DNA of 64,000 nt from Sulfitobacter sp. DFL-14 (lineage in GTDB: Bacteria > Pseudomonadota > Alphaproteobacteria > Rhodobacterales > Rhodobacteraceae): assembly GCF_003335585.1 (NCBI RefSeq), contig NZ_QBFD01000037.1, positions 78,196 through 142,195 on the forward strand. The letters run 5' to 3'. Position 1 is the stretch's first letter. Every line of letters begins with the position of its first letter. Made by a program: the position numbers and the translations under genes. This document shows, piece after piece, positions 25,870 to 34,415 of this stretch. The notes beneath the pieces were generated by a model. That model was not told the DNA's origin. It searched no databases and saw nothing but the letters and a program-made list of their open reading frames with translations.

Positions 25870-27068
25870 TCCGCGACGCGCTGCTGCTGCAACTTGGCTA
25901 TAATGCGACCCTGGTGACCCTTGGCGCAACCCTGCTGGGGATGGCCGCAGGGGTTGGCGGGACGTTCCTGTTTCTGCGCAAGCGCGCGCTGGTCAGCGAT
26001 GCGATCAGCCATGCCACGCTGCCGGGCGTCGCGCTGGCCTTTATGGTGATGGTGACACTGGGCGGCACCGGCCGGAACCTTGTCGGACTGCTGACCGGGG
26101 CGGCGCTCTCGGCGGCGGTGGGGCTGTTGCTGGTATCCTGGCTGGGCACGCGGACCCGTCTGGCCGAGGATGCGGCGATCGGCTCCGTCCTGTCGGTTTT
26201 CTTTGGCTTCGGCATTGTGCTGCTGACGGTGATCCAGACCATGTCGGCGGGTCAGCAGGCCGGGCTTGAAGGATTCCTTCTGGGCTCGACCGCCGGAATG
26301 CTGCGCAGCGATGCGATGGTGATCGCTGTGTCGGCGGCGCTGACCCTGGCTCTGGTGATGCTGATGCGACGGCCGCTGACGCTGGCCTCTTTCGATCCCG
26401 AATATGCGGTATCCATCGGGCAGGACGTGCGCCGCACGGATCTTGCCATGATGGGACTGGTGCTGGCGGTGACGGTTGTGGGGCTGAAGATCGTCGGGCT
26501 GATCCTTATCGTGGCGCTGCTGATCATTCCACCGGTGACCGCGCGGTTCTGGACCGAGCGGACCGATCATGTCGTGATGATCTCGGGCGCTGTCGGGGGG
26601 CTGTCGGCCTATGTCGGCGCGGCACTGTCGGCGGCGATCCCGGCTGTGCCGACCGGCCCGATCATCGTGCTGGTGGGCTTTGCGCTGTTTGCCCTGTCGC
26701 TGCTGGTGGCCCCGGGGCGCGGCGTGGTCTCGGCGCTGGCCCGGCACCGGACCCATCAGCGGCGGGTACATCTGCGGCAGGGGCTGCTGGCGATGGCGCA
26801 GGGGCAACCGATCTATGAGAACATGACCTTGCGGCTGTTGCACCGGCAGGGCTGGGCGCGGCCCGATGGCGTGCCCACCGAACTGGGCCGGGGCCGCGCC
26901 GCGCGGGCCTTGCGCGACGAAAGCCGCTGGCGGGTGATCCGCAGCGATCCCGCGTTCGAGGCGGCGACCGCGCAGGATGACGGGCTGACCGATATTGAAA
27001 CCGTGCTGACCGCCGACCAGCTGGCCGAGGTGGATGCGCGCATTCCCCGTGCGGAGGTGGTCGCATGA
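25866..27068 (+). CDS. sitC: Metal ABC transporter permease with cytosolic C-terminal extension
   Basis: The 400-residue protein contains the ABC-3 permease fold (about 1-285, eight or nine helices) with FLRKRALVSDAISHATLPGVALAF, AEDAAIGSVLSVFFGFGIVLL and LIVALLIIPPVTARFW. An extra segment of roughly 110 residues begins RTHQRRVHLRQGLLAMAQGQPIYENMT. It has a helix-turn-helix-like rhythm (LRLLHRQGWARPDGVPTELGRGRAAR) reminiscent of DtxR-type winged helices. It may be a regulatory or metal-sensing tail; this is inference. It overlaps both neighbours by four bases. Confidence 0.88.
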   Translation: MIRDALLLQLGYNATLVTLGATLLGMAAGVGGTFLFLRKRALVSDAISHATLPGVALAFMVMVTLGGTGRNLVGLLTGAALSAAVGLLLVSWLGTRTRLAEDAAIGSVLSVFFGFGIVLLTVIQTMSAGQQAGLEGFLLGSTAGMLRSDAMVIAVSAALTLALVMLMRRPLTLASFDPEYAVSIGQDVRRTDLAMMGLVLAVTVVGLKIVGLILIVALLIIPPVTARFWTERTDHVVMISGAVGGLSAYVGAALSAAIPAVPTGPIIVLVGFALFALSLLVAPGRGVVSALARHRTHQRRVHLRQGLLAMAQGQPIYENMTLRLLHRQGWARPDGVPTELGRGRAARALRDESRWRVIRSDPAFEAATAQDDGLTDIETVLTADQLAEVDARIPRAEVVA

Positions 27069-27994
27069 ATGGCGCTGAATTTGTCCCGCTCAGCCTTGTG
27101 CCGCTGCTGACCGGCATCTGCGTGGCTGTCGCCTGTGCACTGCCCGGCAACTTTCTGGTGCTGCGGCGGCAGGCGCTGATCGGGGATGCGATCAGCCATG
27201 TGGTGCTGCCGGGGATCGTCGTCGCCTTTCTGATCGGCGGCACGGTCAGCACCCTGCCGATGTTGCTGGGCGCTGCCGGGGCGGCGGTGATCGCCGTCGG
27301 CGCGATCGAGGCGGTGCGGCGGCTGGGGCGGATCGAGACCGGTGCCGCGATGGGCGTAGTCTTTACCACCATGTTCGCGGGCGGGGTGCTGTTGCTGGAG
27401 CAATCGGACACCTCGTCGGTGCACCTGGACGTGGAACATGCGCTTTATGGCAATCTGGAAAGCCTGATCTGGCTGGATGCGACCGGATGGTCCTCTTTGC
27501 TGGACCCGCAGGCGCTGGCCAGCCTGCCAGTGGAACTGCCGCGCATGGCGGCGACGCTGCTGCTGGTGGCGGCCTTCATCGCGCTGTTCTGGCGGCCGCT
27601 CAAGATCAGTACCTTTGACGAGGGTTTTGCCCGCACCATCGGGCTGCGGACCAGCCCGCTGGGTCTGGCGCTGGTGATCATGGCGGCGATTGCGGCGGTG
27701 GCGGCCTTTGACGCGGTGGGCAGCATCATCGTGATCGCCATGTTCATCTGCCCGCCCGCAGCGGCGCGGCTGATGACCAACCGGCTGGAGCACCAGGTGG
27801 CCTGGTCGGTGGGTTTCGCCACGCTTGCCGCCGTGCTGGGATATGTGCTGGCGGGCTACGGGCCGCTGTGGATCGGGATGCAGGACAGCGTCTCGGCTGC
27901 CGGGATGATCGCGACGGTGTCTGGGGTGATCCTGGCGGTGACCGCGCTGGTCGGCCCGCACCGGCTGCGTGGCTCAGCTGCCCCGGTAGGTTGA
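27065..27994 (+). CDS. sitD: Metal ABC transporter permease, second subunit
   Basis: The 309-residue ABC-3 permease has [42 protein letters not shown] and [23 protein letters not shown]. It pairs with the previous permease to form a heterodimeric channel. [16 protein letters not shown]-like helices are of normal length and there is no C-terminal extension. Its 3' end overlaps the convergent uraH gene by 21 bases, so no terminator separates them. Confidence 0.9.
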   Translation: MNGAEFVPLSLVPLLTGICVAVACALPGNFLVLRRQALIGDAISHVVLPGIVVAFLIGGTVSTLPMLLGAAGAAVIAVGAIEAVRRLGRIETGAAMGVVFTTMFAGGVLLLEQSDTSSVHLDVEHALYGNLESLIWLDATGWSSLLDPQALASLPVELPRMAATLLLVAAFIALFWRPLKISTFDEGFARTIGLRTSPLGLALVIMAAIAAVAAFDAVGSIIVIAMFICPPAAARLMTNRLEHQVAWSVGFATLAAVLGYVLAGYGPLWIGMQDSVSAAGMIATVSGVILAVTALVGPHRLRGSAAPVG

Positions 27995-28333
27995 ATAGCC
28001 GAAAGGTGAAAGCAGCAGCGGCACATGGTAATGCGCAGCCGGGTCCGAGATGCCGAAACGGATCGGGACCTCATCAAGGAAACGCGGGCTTTCAGGGGCT
28101 GTGCCGATCCGGTCGAGATAAGCCCCTGCGGCAAAGACCAGTTCATAGGTGCCGGGGGCGAAGCCTTCGGTTGGCAGGATCGGCGTATCGGTGCGCCCGT
28201 CCGCGTTGGTCTGCATCGCGGCCAGTTTGATCCGCGCTTCACCCTCCAGCCGGTAGAGCGTGACCTCCATCGCGCGGGCGGGGGCGCCCAGGGCCGTGTC
28301 CAGGACATGAGTGGTCAGATATCCGCCGGGCAT
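27974..28333 (-). CDS. uraH: 5-hydroxyisourate hydrolase
   Basis: UraH, a transthyretin-like protein, hydrolyses 5-hydroxyisourate to OHCU. The 119-residue protein shows [14 protein letters not shown] with the first active-site histidine, the arginine region [11 protein letters not shown], and the hallmark C-terminus [19 protein letters not shown]. The ATG at 28333 follows AAGGAG, and an upstream frame extension is unsupported. It is divergent from the puuE-uraD gene, so the 498-base gap between them may carry shared control. Confidence 0.96.
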   Translation of the reverse strand: MPGGYLTTHVLDTALGAPARAMEVTLYRLEGEARIKLAAMQTNADGRTDTPILPTEGFAPGTYELVFAAGAYLDRIGTAPESPRFLDEVPIRFGISDPAAHYHVPLLLSPFGYSTYRGS

Positions 28334-28445
28334 CGGGGGCTCCTTGGCTGGAATGGGCGTTTCACGGCAGGATAGAGCGGTGGTACGCCGCGTCAATGCG
28401 GGGCCGAGCCGCCCGTTCCGGCTCGGATCTACGGCGAATCCCGGG

Positions 28446-28512
28446 TGATTCGGATTTTCTGGGCAAAGTGATTCGTTTTTCTTTGACCTGCGAATCATCC
28501 TTTGCCTATATA
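28446..28512 (+). promoter_or_regulatory. Promoter with TGATTCG operator-like repeats before puuE
   Basis: TTGACC (28483-28488) and TATATA (28507-28512) are separated by 18 bases, a good sigma-70 promoter facing puuE. TGATTCG occurs at 28446 and 28469, and its complement CGAATCA at 28491, at 22-23-base steps. The last two form a 7-bp inverted repeat around the -35 box. This suits a repressor or activator responding to purine breakdown and could also act on divergent uraH. Confidence 0.6.
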
Positions 28513-28721
28513 GGGTGTGAGAGGCAAAAACTGCACGTAAAACGTGTACTCTTGAAGCTTTCGGAACGCCGTCTGGGGGACGTCACATTGTTTTTTGGGA
28601 ATTCTGCGCTGTCGGATTCGACCCGCAAAAGCGAATGTACCCCGGCAGTCATTCAGGTTGGCCCGCGCCTAATAATCCCAGACTAACGCATAAACACAGG
28701 CTGCAGCAGTCAATCTGGCAT

Positions 28722-28760
28722 CGGGCTGCATCCAAAGCGGATGTAGCCCGATTGCTTTTC
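28722..28760 (+). terminator. Terminator-like hairpin in the puuE leader
   Basis: CGGGCTGCATCC pairs with GGATGTAGCCCG (one G-U pair) around the loop AAAGC, and ATTGCTTTTC follows. This is a 12-bp stem with a partial U tract, about 80 bases before the puuE start and 210 after the promoter. It could end a small RNA or act as an attenuator within the leader. The rest of 28334-28831 holds no credible gene. Confidence 0.55.
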
Positions 28761-28831
28761 CCCGGCACAACAGAAATTGCGCGCCTGTCGGTATTTGTGC
28801 AGGGTGGGGGACACAGCATCAGGACGTTACC

Positions 28832-30247
28832 ATGAACCGCTATCCGCGCGACTTTCAGGGCCATGGCCCCAGACCGACCGACGCCAGGTGGCCCCGGGGC
28901 GCACGCATCGCCGTGCAATTCGTCGTGAACTACGAAGAGGGCGGCGAGAATTGCCTGTTGCATGGCGATGCCTCGTCAGAGGCCTTCCTGTCCGAGATCG
29001 TGGGCGCGCAGCCCTGGACCGGGCAGCGCCACTGGAACATGGAAAGCATCTATGACTACGGCGCCAGGGCCGGGTTCTGGCGGTTGCACCGGCTGTTCAC
29101 CGGCGCGGGCATTCCCGTCACGGTCTATGGGGTGGCCAGCGCGCTGGCCCGGGCGCCGGGACAGGTCGAGGCCATGAAGGAGGCCGGCTGGGAAATTGCC
29201 AGCCACGGGCTGAAATGGATCGACTACAAGGATCATACCGTCACAGCGGAACAGGCCGATATGGACGAGGCGATCCGCCTGCACACGGAGGTTGTGGGCA
29301 GCGCGCCGCGCGGCTGGTATTGCGGACGCTCGTCGATCAATACCGTGGCACTGGCGGCGCGCAGCTGTGCTTTCGACTACATCTCGGACACCTATGACGA
29401 TGATCTGCCCTATTGGATGCAGGTCGGCGACCGCGATCAGCTGATCATTCCCTATACGCTGGATTGCAACGACATGCGCTTTGCCACGCCGCAGGGGTTC
29501 AATTCGGGTGACCAGTTCTATGCCTACCTGCGAGACACGTTTGACGCGCTTTATGCCGAAGGGGCGGAAGGTGCCGCCAAGATGATGAGCGTGGGTCTGC
29601 ATTGCCGGCTGGTCGGGCGGCCCGGACGCATCCAGGCGCTGAAACGCTTTGTTGATTATATCAAGGGGTTCGAGGGCGTCTGGACCCCGCGCCGCATCGA
29701 CATCGCGGCGCATTGGCACGCGGTGCATCCGCCAGAGCCGCGCGGGCCCCGGCCCAGCCAGATGGACCGTGACAGCTTTGTCGCGGCCTATGGCGGGGTG
29801 TTCGAACATTCGCCCTGGATCGCGGAACGCGCCTTTGAGCTGGAGCTGGGTCCGGCCCATGACACGGCGGCGGGCCTGCACAATGCGCTGGCGCGCATGT
29901 TCCGGTCGGCCAGCGACAAGGAGCGTCTGGGGGTGCTGACGGCGCACCCCGATCTCGCGGGGAAACTGGCCGCGGCCAGGCGGCTGACGGCGGAAAGCAC
30001 GGCAGAGCAGGCCAGCGCCGGGCTGGATGCCCTGACCGATGTAGAACGCGCGCGGTTCGAAGCGCTGAATGCGGATTACGTGAGCAAACACGGCTTTCCC
30101 TTCATCATCGCGGTCAAGGATCATGACAAGGCCGGTATCCTGCGCGCTTTCGAGGCGCGGATCGCCAATGACACGCAGACCGAGTTCGCAACCGCCTGCG
30201 CACAGGTCGAACGCATCGCGCGGCTGCGTCTGGAGGACATGTTTTGA
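28832..30247 (+). CDS. puuE: Fused allantoinase (PuuE) / OHCU decarboxylase (UraD)
   Basis: The 471-residue protein joins two urate-pathway enzymes. Residues about 1-305 are a PuuE-type polysaccharide-deacetylase-fold allantoinase: YPRDFQGHGPRPTDARWP, FVVNYEEGGE, GWEIASHGLKWIDY, LHCRLVGRPGR. Residues about 310-471 are OHCU decarboxylase: EHSPWIAERAFE with the catalytic histidine, AHPDLAGKLA, STAEQASAGLD and KHGFPFIIAVK. It should convert OHCU to S-allantoin and then open the ring to allantoate. This fusion is known in Rhodobacterales. A leader of roughly 300 nt precedes it, and the next gene overlaps its stop. Confidence 0.95.
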   Translation: MNRYPRDFQGHGPRPTDARWPRGARIAVQFVVNYEEGGENCLLHGDASSEAFLSEIVGAQPWTGQRHWNMESIYDYGARAGFWRLHRLFTGAGIPVTVYGVASALARAPGQVEAMKEAGWEIASHGLKWIDYKDHTVTAEQADMDEAIRLHTEVVGSAPRGWYCGRSSINTVALAARSCAFDYISDTYDDDLPYWMQVGDRDQLIIPYTLDCNDMRFATPQGFNSGDQFYAYLRDTFDALYAEGAEGAAKMMSVGLHCRLVGRPGRIQALKRFVDYIKGFEGVWTPRRIDIAAHWHAVHPPEPRGPRPSQMDRDSFVAAYGGVFEHSPWIAERAFELELGPAHDTAAGLHNALARMFRSASDKERLGVLTAHPDLAGKLAAARRLTAESTAEQASAGLDALTDVERARFEALNADYVSKHGFPFIIAVKDHDKAGILRAFEARIANDTQTEFATACAQVERIARLRLEDMF

Positions 30248-31053
30248 GTTACGCTTTCCCACCCGGCGGGCTGCCGGACCAATCGGTCAACCCCGAAGGT
30301 GCCGCCGTTTTCACGCCTGCCTATGCGGTGCTGCCCGCAATCACCCAGCGCGATATCGTCACCAGCTATCTGCCCGGATGGCGCGACATGCGGATGTGGG
30401 TGCTGGCGCGGCCCCTGTCGGGCTTTGCCGAGACGTTTTCGCAATATGCCGTGGAACTGCTGCCCGGCGGCGGTTCCGACACGCCGGAGGAGGAGGCGGA
30501 GGCGCAATCGGTGATCTTTGTCGCGCGCGGCGGGCTGACGCTGAACATCGACGGCCAGCGGCATGAGATAGGTGAAGGCGGCTATGCCTACATCCCGCCC
30601 GATACTGTCTGGACGCTCTGGAACGATGGCGATGCGGTGGCCCAGTTTCACTGGATCAGGAAGCGCTATCAGCAGGCCGAGGGCATCGAGATGCCGCAGG
30701 CCTTTGTCACCTCGGACAAGGAGGTGGCGCCGGTCGTCATGCCCGATTGCGAGGGGGTCTGGGCCACGACGCGTTTTGCCGATCCGGCGGACCTGCGTCA
30801 TGACATGCATGTCAACATCGTCACCTTCCAGCCCGGGGGGCGCATCCCCTTTGCCGAAACCCATGTGATGGAACATGGCTTGTATGTGCTGGAAGGCACG
30901 GCGGAATACCTGCTGAACCGCGATTGGGTCAGTGTCGGACCGGGCGATTTCATGTGGCTGCGCGCCTTTTGCCCGCAGGCCTGTATCGCCACCGGCGAAG
31001 GGCCGTTCCGCTATCTGCTCTACAAGGATGTGAACCGGCACATGCCGCTATGA
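30244..31053 (+). CDS. allE: (S)-ureidoglycine aminohydrolase (bicupin)
   Basis: This 269-residue protein is a two-cupin enzyme of the AllE/YlbA family that releases ammonia from ureidoglycine to give ureidoglycolate. Each half shows a cupin barrel: EEAEAQSVIFVARGGLTLNIDGQ with YIPPDTVW, and ETHVMEHGLYVLEGTAEYLLN with PGDFMWLRAFCPQ. HVMEHG and the downstream CPQ supply the usual metal ligands. It starts with TTG overlapping the puuE stop as TTGA; GGAGG seven bases upstream supports that start, and the nearby ATG meets a stop after two codons. Confidence 0.92.
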   Translation: MSYAFPPGGLPDQSVNPEGAAVFTPAYAVLPAITQRDIVTSYLPGWRDMRMWVLARPLSGFAETFSQYAVELLPGGGSDTPEEEAEAQSVIFVARGGLTLNIDGQRHEIGEGGYAYIPPDTVWTLWNDGDAVAQFHWIRKRYQQAEGIEMPQAFVTSDKEVAPVVMPDCEGVWATTRFADPADLRHDMHVNIVTFQPGGRIPFAETHVMEHGLYVLEGTAEYLLNRDWVSVGPGDFMWLRAFCPQACIATGEGPFRYLLYKDVNRHMPL

Positions 31054-31553
31054 GTGCCCCGCGCGAGATTGTCGCGCAGGCGCTGACCGCTGCCGCCTTC
31101 GCGCCCTTCGGAGATCTGCTGGATTGCGCGGGCGCGCCGGACCGGCTGATCAACGCGGGGCTCTGCGGGCGTTACCACGACCGTGCCAAGCTCGATTTCG
31201 GGCCGGAGGGGCGCGCGGGGGTTAGCATTTTCAACGCGGTGCCGCGTGAACTGCCCTATCTGCTGGATCTGCTGGAGCGGCATCCGGAGGGCTCGCAGGC
31301 CTTTCTGCCGATGACCTCGAATCCTTTCCTTGTGATCGTAGCACCGGATCTGGGCGACCGTCCGGGCGTGCCGCAAGCCTTTCTCACGGCGCCGCATCAG
31401 GGGATCAATCTGCACCGGGGAACATGGCACGGTGTGCTTACGCCTTTGGCGGGGCCGGGCATATTTGCCGTTGTCGACCGGATCGGGGCCACGCCGAACC
31501 TTGACGAATACCCTTTGGACCGGCCCTATATGATCAGGGCACAGCCCGCGTAA
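31050..31553 (+). CDS. allA: Ureidoglycolate lyase
   Basis: AllA splits ureidoglycolate to glyoxylate and urea. The 167-residue protein shows LTAAAFAPFGDLLD, SIFNAVPRELPYLLDLLERHPEGSQAFLP, FLVIVAPD, and the family signature GINLHRGTWHGVLTPL. The ATG overlaps the allE stop by four bases; a longer frame starts inside allE and is unlikely. With urea as product, a urease elsewhere would be expected. Confidence 0.95.
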   Translation: MSAPREIVAQALTAAAFAPFGDLLDCAGAPDRLINAGLCGRYHDRAKLDFGPEGRAGVSIFNAVPRELPYLLDLLERHPEGSQAFLPMTSNPFLVIVAPDLGDRPGVPQAFLTAPHQGINLHRGTWHGVLTPLAGPGIFAVVDRIGATPNLDEYPLDRPYMIRAQPA

Positions 31554-31599
31554 CGGATCGTCCCGTCAGAGGGCGACCTCTCCAACAAGGGACAACAGC

Positions 31600-33033
31600 A
31601 TGACATCCACTTCCATCGGGACGCCGGAGCAACTGCGCGATCCTAATTATACCCCTGCTTTGACGCGGGCGATTCCGCTGGGCATCCAGCATGTGCTGGC
31701 GATGTTCGTCAGCAATGTGACGCCCGCCATCATCATCGCCGGTGCGGCGGGTTTCGGCTTTGGCTCCAACTCGCCCGATTTCCCGGAACTGCTGTACCTG
31801 ATCCAGATGTCGATGCTGTTTGCCGGGGTGGCAACGCTGCTGCAGACCATCACCATCGGCCCGGTCGGCGCGGCGCTGCCGATCGTGCAGGGCACGTCCT
31901 TTGCCTTTATCCCGATCATGATCCCGCTGGTTGCGGGCAAGGGGGTCGACGGGCTGGCCGCCCTGTTCGGCGGCATCGTCGTGGGCGGGCTGTTTCATGC
32001 CTGTCTGGGGTTGTTCATCGGCAAGATACGCTTTGCCCTGCCACCGCTGGTGACGGGGCTGGTGGTCACCATGATCGGCCTCGCGCTGGTGCAGGTCGGC
32101 ATCCAGTATGCCGCCGGCGGGGTGCCTGCCATCGGCACGCCGGAATATGGCAGTTTGCTGAACTGGTCGGCGGCACTGGTGGTGATCCTGGTCACCCTGG
32201 GGCTGAAGTTCTTTACCCGGGGAATGCTGTCGATCTCTGCCGTGCTGATCGGTCTGATCGTGGGGTATTTCTATGCGGTTGCGGTCGGCATGCTGTCCTT
32301 TGGCGGCGACCGGGGCGTGATCGCAAGCTGGAACAACGCCGCATGGGTCGCCCTGCCGGATCCGTTCCGCTACGGCTTTGAATTCTCGGCGGCGGCGATC
32401 ATCGGTTTCTGCCTGATGGCTTTCATCTCGGCCATCGAGACGGTCGGTGACGTGTCGGGGATCACCAAGGGCGGCGCCGGGCGCGAGGCCACCGATACCG
32501 AGATCGCGGGTGCGACCTATGCCGATGGTATCGGCACGGCCATCGCGGGCGTCTTCGGCGGCCTGCCCAATACCTCGTTCAGCCAGAACGTCGGCCTGAT
32601 CGCCATGACTGGCGTGATGAGCCGCCATGTGGTCACCTGTGGCGCGGTCTTCCTGATCATCTGCGGGCTGGTGCCCAAGGTGGGCGGATTGATCCGCACC
32701 GTGCCGATCGAAGTGCTGGGCGGCGGTGTGATCGTGATGTTCGGCATGGTGGTCGCGGCGGGCATGTCGATGCTGTCCGATGTGGACTGGAACCGCCGCA
32801 ACATGGTGATCTTTGCCATCTCGATCTCTATCGGGCTGGGCCTGCAGCTGGAGCCGGGTGCGGTGCAGCACCTGCCCGACACCATGCGCATCCTGATGAC
32901 CAGCGGGCTGCTGCCTGCGGCGCTGATCGCGATCATCCTCAACCTGGCCCTGCCGGAGGAACTGGCCGAGGAATCGACCGAAGAAGTGTCAGGCGGCCTT
33001 CAGGGCCATTCAAAGGGCAGGCTGCCGCATTAG
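31600..33033 (+). CDS. Nucleobase:cation symporter-2 (uric acid/xanthine permease type)
   Basis: The 477-residue membrane protein has about 14 hydrophobic segments. It shows NAT/NCS2 family motifs: GIQHVLAMFVSNVTP at the start, QGTSFAFIPIM, AFISAIETVGDVSGITKGG, and the signature GLPNTSFSQNVGLIAMTGVMSR. The operon of urate catabolic genes favours uric acid or xanthine as substrate over uracil. It sits 46 bases after allA with its own AACAAGGG ribosome-binding site. A strong terminator follows, so puuD is probably expressed separately. Confidence 0.93.
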   Translation: MTSTSIGTPEQLRDPNYTPALTRAIPLGIQHVLAMFVSNVTPAIIIAGAAGFGFGSNSPDFPELLYLIQMSMLFAGVATLLQTITIGPVGAALPIVQGTSFAFIPIMIPLVAGKGVDGLAALFGGIVVGGLFHACLGLFIGKIRFALPPLVTGLVVTMIGLALVQVGIQYAAGGVPAIGTPEYGSLLNWSAALVVILVTLGLKFFTRGMLSISAVLIGLIVGYFYAVAVGMLSFGGDRGVIASWNNAAWVALPDPFRYGFEFSAAAIIGFCLMAFISAIETVGDVSGITKGGAGREATDTEIAGATYADGIGTAIAGVFGGLPNTSFSQNVGLIAMTGVMSRHVVTCGAVFLIICGLVPKVGGLIRTVPIEVLGGGVIVMFGMVVAAGMSMLSDVDWNRRNMVIFAISISIGLGLQLEPGAVQHLPDTMRILMTSGLLPAALIAIILNLALPEELAEESTEEVSGGLQGHSKGRLPH

Positions 33034-33041
33034 CAAAGGGG

Positions 33042-33077
33042 GGAGGGGCAAGGCGCTGAGCCGCCCCTCCTCTTTTT
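33042..33077 (+). terminator. Rho-independent terminator after the nucleobase permease
   Basis: GGAGGGGC (33042-33049) pairs with GCCCCTCC (33063-33070), with an inner GGC/GCC pairing, and TCTTTTT follows directly. It starts nine bases after the permease stop. It should end the puuE-allE-allA-permease transcript before puuD. Confidence 0.8.
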
Positions 33078-33091
33078 GGCTCTAAATATCC
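33069..33091 (-). repeat. 23-bp intergenic motif, copy 1
   Basis: Read on the minus strand, this stretch is GGATATTTAGAGCC followed by AAAAAGAGG. It matches 20 of 23 bases with the plus-strand sequence at 46699-46721. Both lie beside a GAGGGGC/GCCCCTC hairpin. Here the complement supplies the U tract of the permease terminator. Confidence 0.6.
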
Positions 33092-33136
33092 AAGCGCAAC
33101 CGCACCGCAATAACCCAGGTTTCCGAAAGAGCACCC

Positions 33137-34363
33137 ATGTACGACCTTGCCACCATGTCCTCCTGGATCGAATTCGCGGTTCGCTGGACCCATGTGATTG
33201 TCGGGATTGCCTGGATCGGGTCCTCGTTCTACTTCATCGCGCTGGACCTCGGGCTGCACCGCGACCGCGGCCTTGCCTCCGGCGCCGATGGCGAGGAATG
33301 GCAGGTGCATGGCGGCGGGTTCTACCACATCCAGAAATACCTGGTCGCGCCTGACAGGATGCCGGGCGACCTGGTCTGGTTCAAATGGGAAAGCTATTCC
33401 ACATGGCTCAGCGGTTTTGCCCTGCTGGTGCTGGTCTATTATCTGGGCGCCGAGTTCTATCTCATCGACCCGGCGGTGTTGGCGCTGTCCACTTTTCAGG
33501 CCGTCGCCATATCGCTTGCCTCGCTGGCCTTTGGCTGGGTCGCCTATGACCAGATCTGCAAAAGCCGCTTTGGCGATGACAACACGCGGCTGATGATCCT
33601 GCTTTACGTGATCCTGGTCGGTATGGCATATTTCTATACTTCCGTCTTTTCGGGCCGTGCGGCACTGCTGCATCTGGGCGCGTTCACCGCCACGATCATG
33701 TCGGCCAATGTGTTTTTCATCATCATGCCCAACCAGCGCATCGTGGTGGCCGATCTGCAGGCGGGGCGCACGCCGGATGCCAAATACGGCAAGATTGCCA
33801 AACAGCGCAGCACCCATAACAATTACCTGACCCTGCCGGTCATCTTCCTGATGCTGTCGAACCATTATCCGCTGGCCTTCGCGTCGGATATGAACTGGCT
33901 GATCGCGTCGCTTGTGTTTCTCATGGGGGTGACGATCCGCCATTACTTCAACAGCGTTCATGCCCGCAAAGGCGACCCGACCTGGACCTGGCTGGCCACC
34001 GCGCTGCTTTTCATCCTGATCATGTGGCTGTCCACCGAACCGATGTTCCGCGCCGAGGAACCGGCAGAGGCGACCGGCCCCGCTGCCCTGCGCTTTGCCC
34101 GAGCCGAAGGCTTCGACCGGGTGCAGGACATCGTCACGGGCCGCTGTTCCATGTGCCATGCGGCGGAGCCGTCCTGGGAGGGGCTGCACTGGCCGCCCAA
34201 GGGGGTGCGGCTGGAGACGGAACATCAGATCGCCATGGCGGCGAAACAGATCTATTTGCAGGCCGGGCTGACCCATGCCATGCCGCCTGCGAACCTGAGC
34301 TTTATGCAGGTGGCGGAGCGGGCAGAGATCGTGGCCTGGTACAAGGCCGCAACGACCCGCTGA
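33137..34363 (+). CDS. puuD: Urate hydroxylase PuuD (membrane protein with cytochrome c domain)
   Basis: The 408-residue protein has about eight transmembrane helices (WIEFAVRWTHVIVGIAWIGSSFYF onward) and a C-terminal haem-binding domain with CSMCH near residue 335 and a later AMPP methionine (THAMPPANLSFM). PuuD is a membrane urate oxidase that passes electrons to the respiratory chain instead of making hydrogen peroxide. It replaces soluble uricase as the first step of the pathway encoded here. It lies after the permease terminator, with no strong promoter visible in the 100-base gap. Confidence 0.93.
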   Translation: MYDLATMSSWIEFAVRWTHVIVGIAWIGSSFYFIALDLGLHRDRGLASGADGEEWQVHGGGFYHIQKYLVAPDRMPGDLVWFKWESYSTWLSGFALLVLVYYLGAEFYLIDPAVLALSTFQAVAISLASLAFGWVAYDQICKSRFGDDNTRLMILLYVILVGMAYFYTSVFSGRAALLHLGAFTATIMSANVFFIIMPNQRIVVADLQAGRTPDAKYGKIAKQRSTHNNYLTLPVIFLMLSNHYPLAFASDMNWLIASLVFLMGVTIRHYFNSVHARKGDPTWTWLATALLFILIMWLSTEPMFRAEEPAEATGPAALRFARAEGFDRVQDIVTGRCSMCHAAEPSWEGLHWPPKGVRLETEHQIAMAAKQIYLQAGLTHAMPPANLSFMQVAERAEIVAWYKAATTR

Positions 34364-34415
34364 CAGCCGGTTTCCCACTGGCAGAATCGCGTGATCGCAT
34401 GCTAGGTCTAGCGTT

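Noticed and set aside
31554-31599. Short gap before the nucleobase permease considered for a xanthine riboswitch
   Set aside because: Only 46 bases with one short hairpin (GAGGGCGACCTC). I could not match it to a known motif, and the gene is likely read from the upstream operon promoter.
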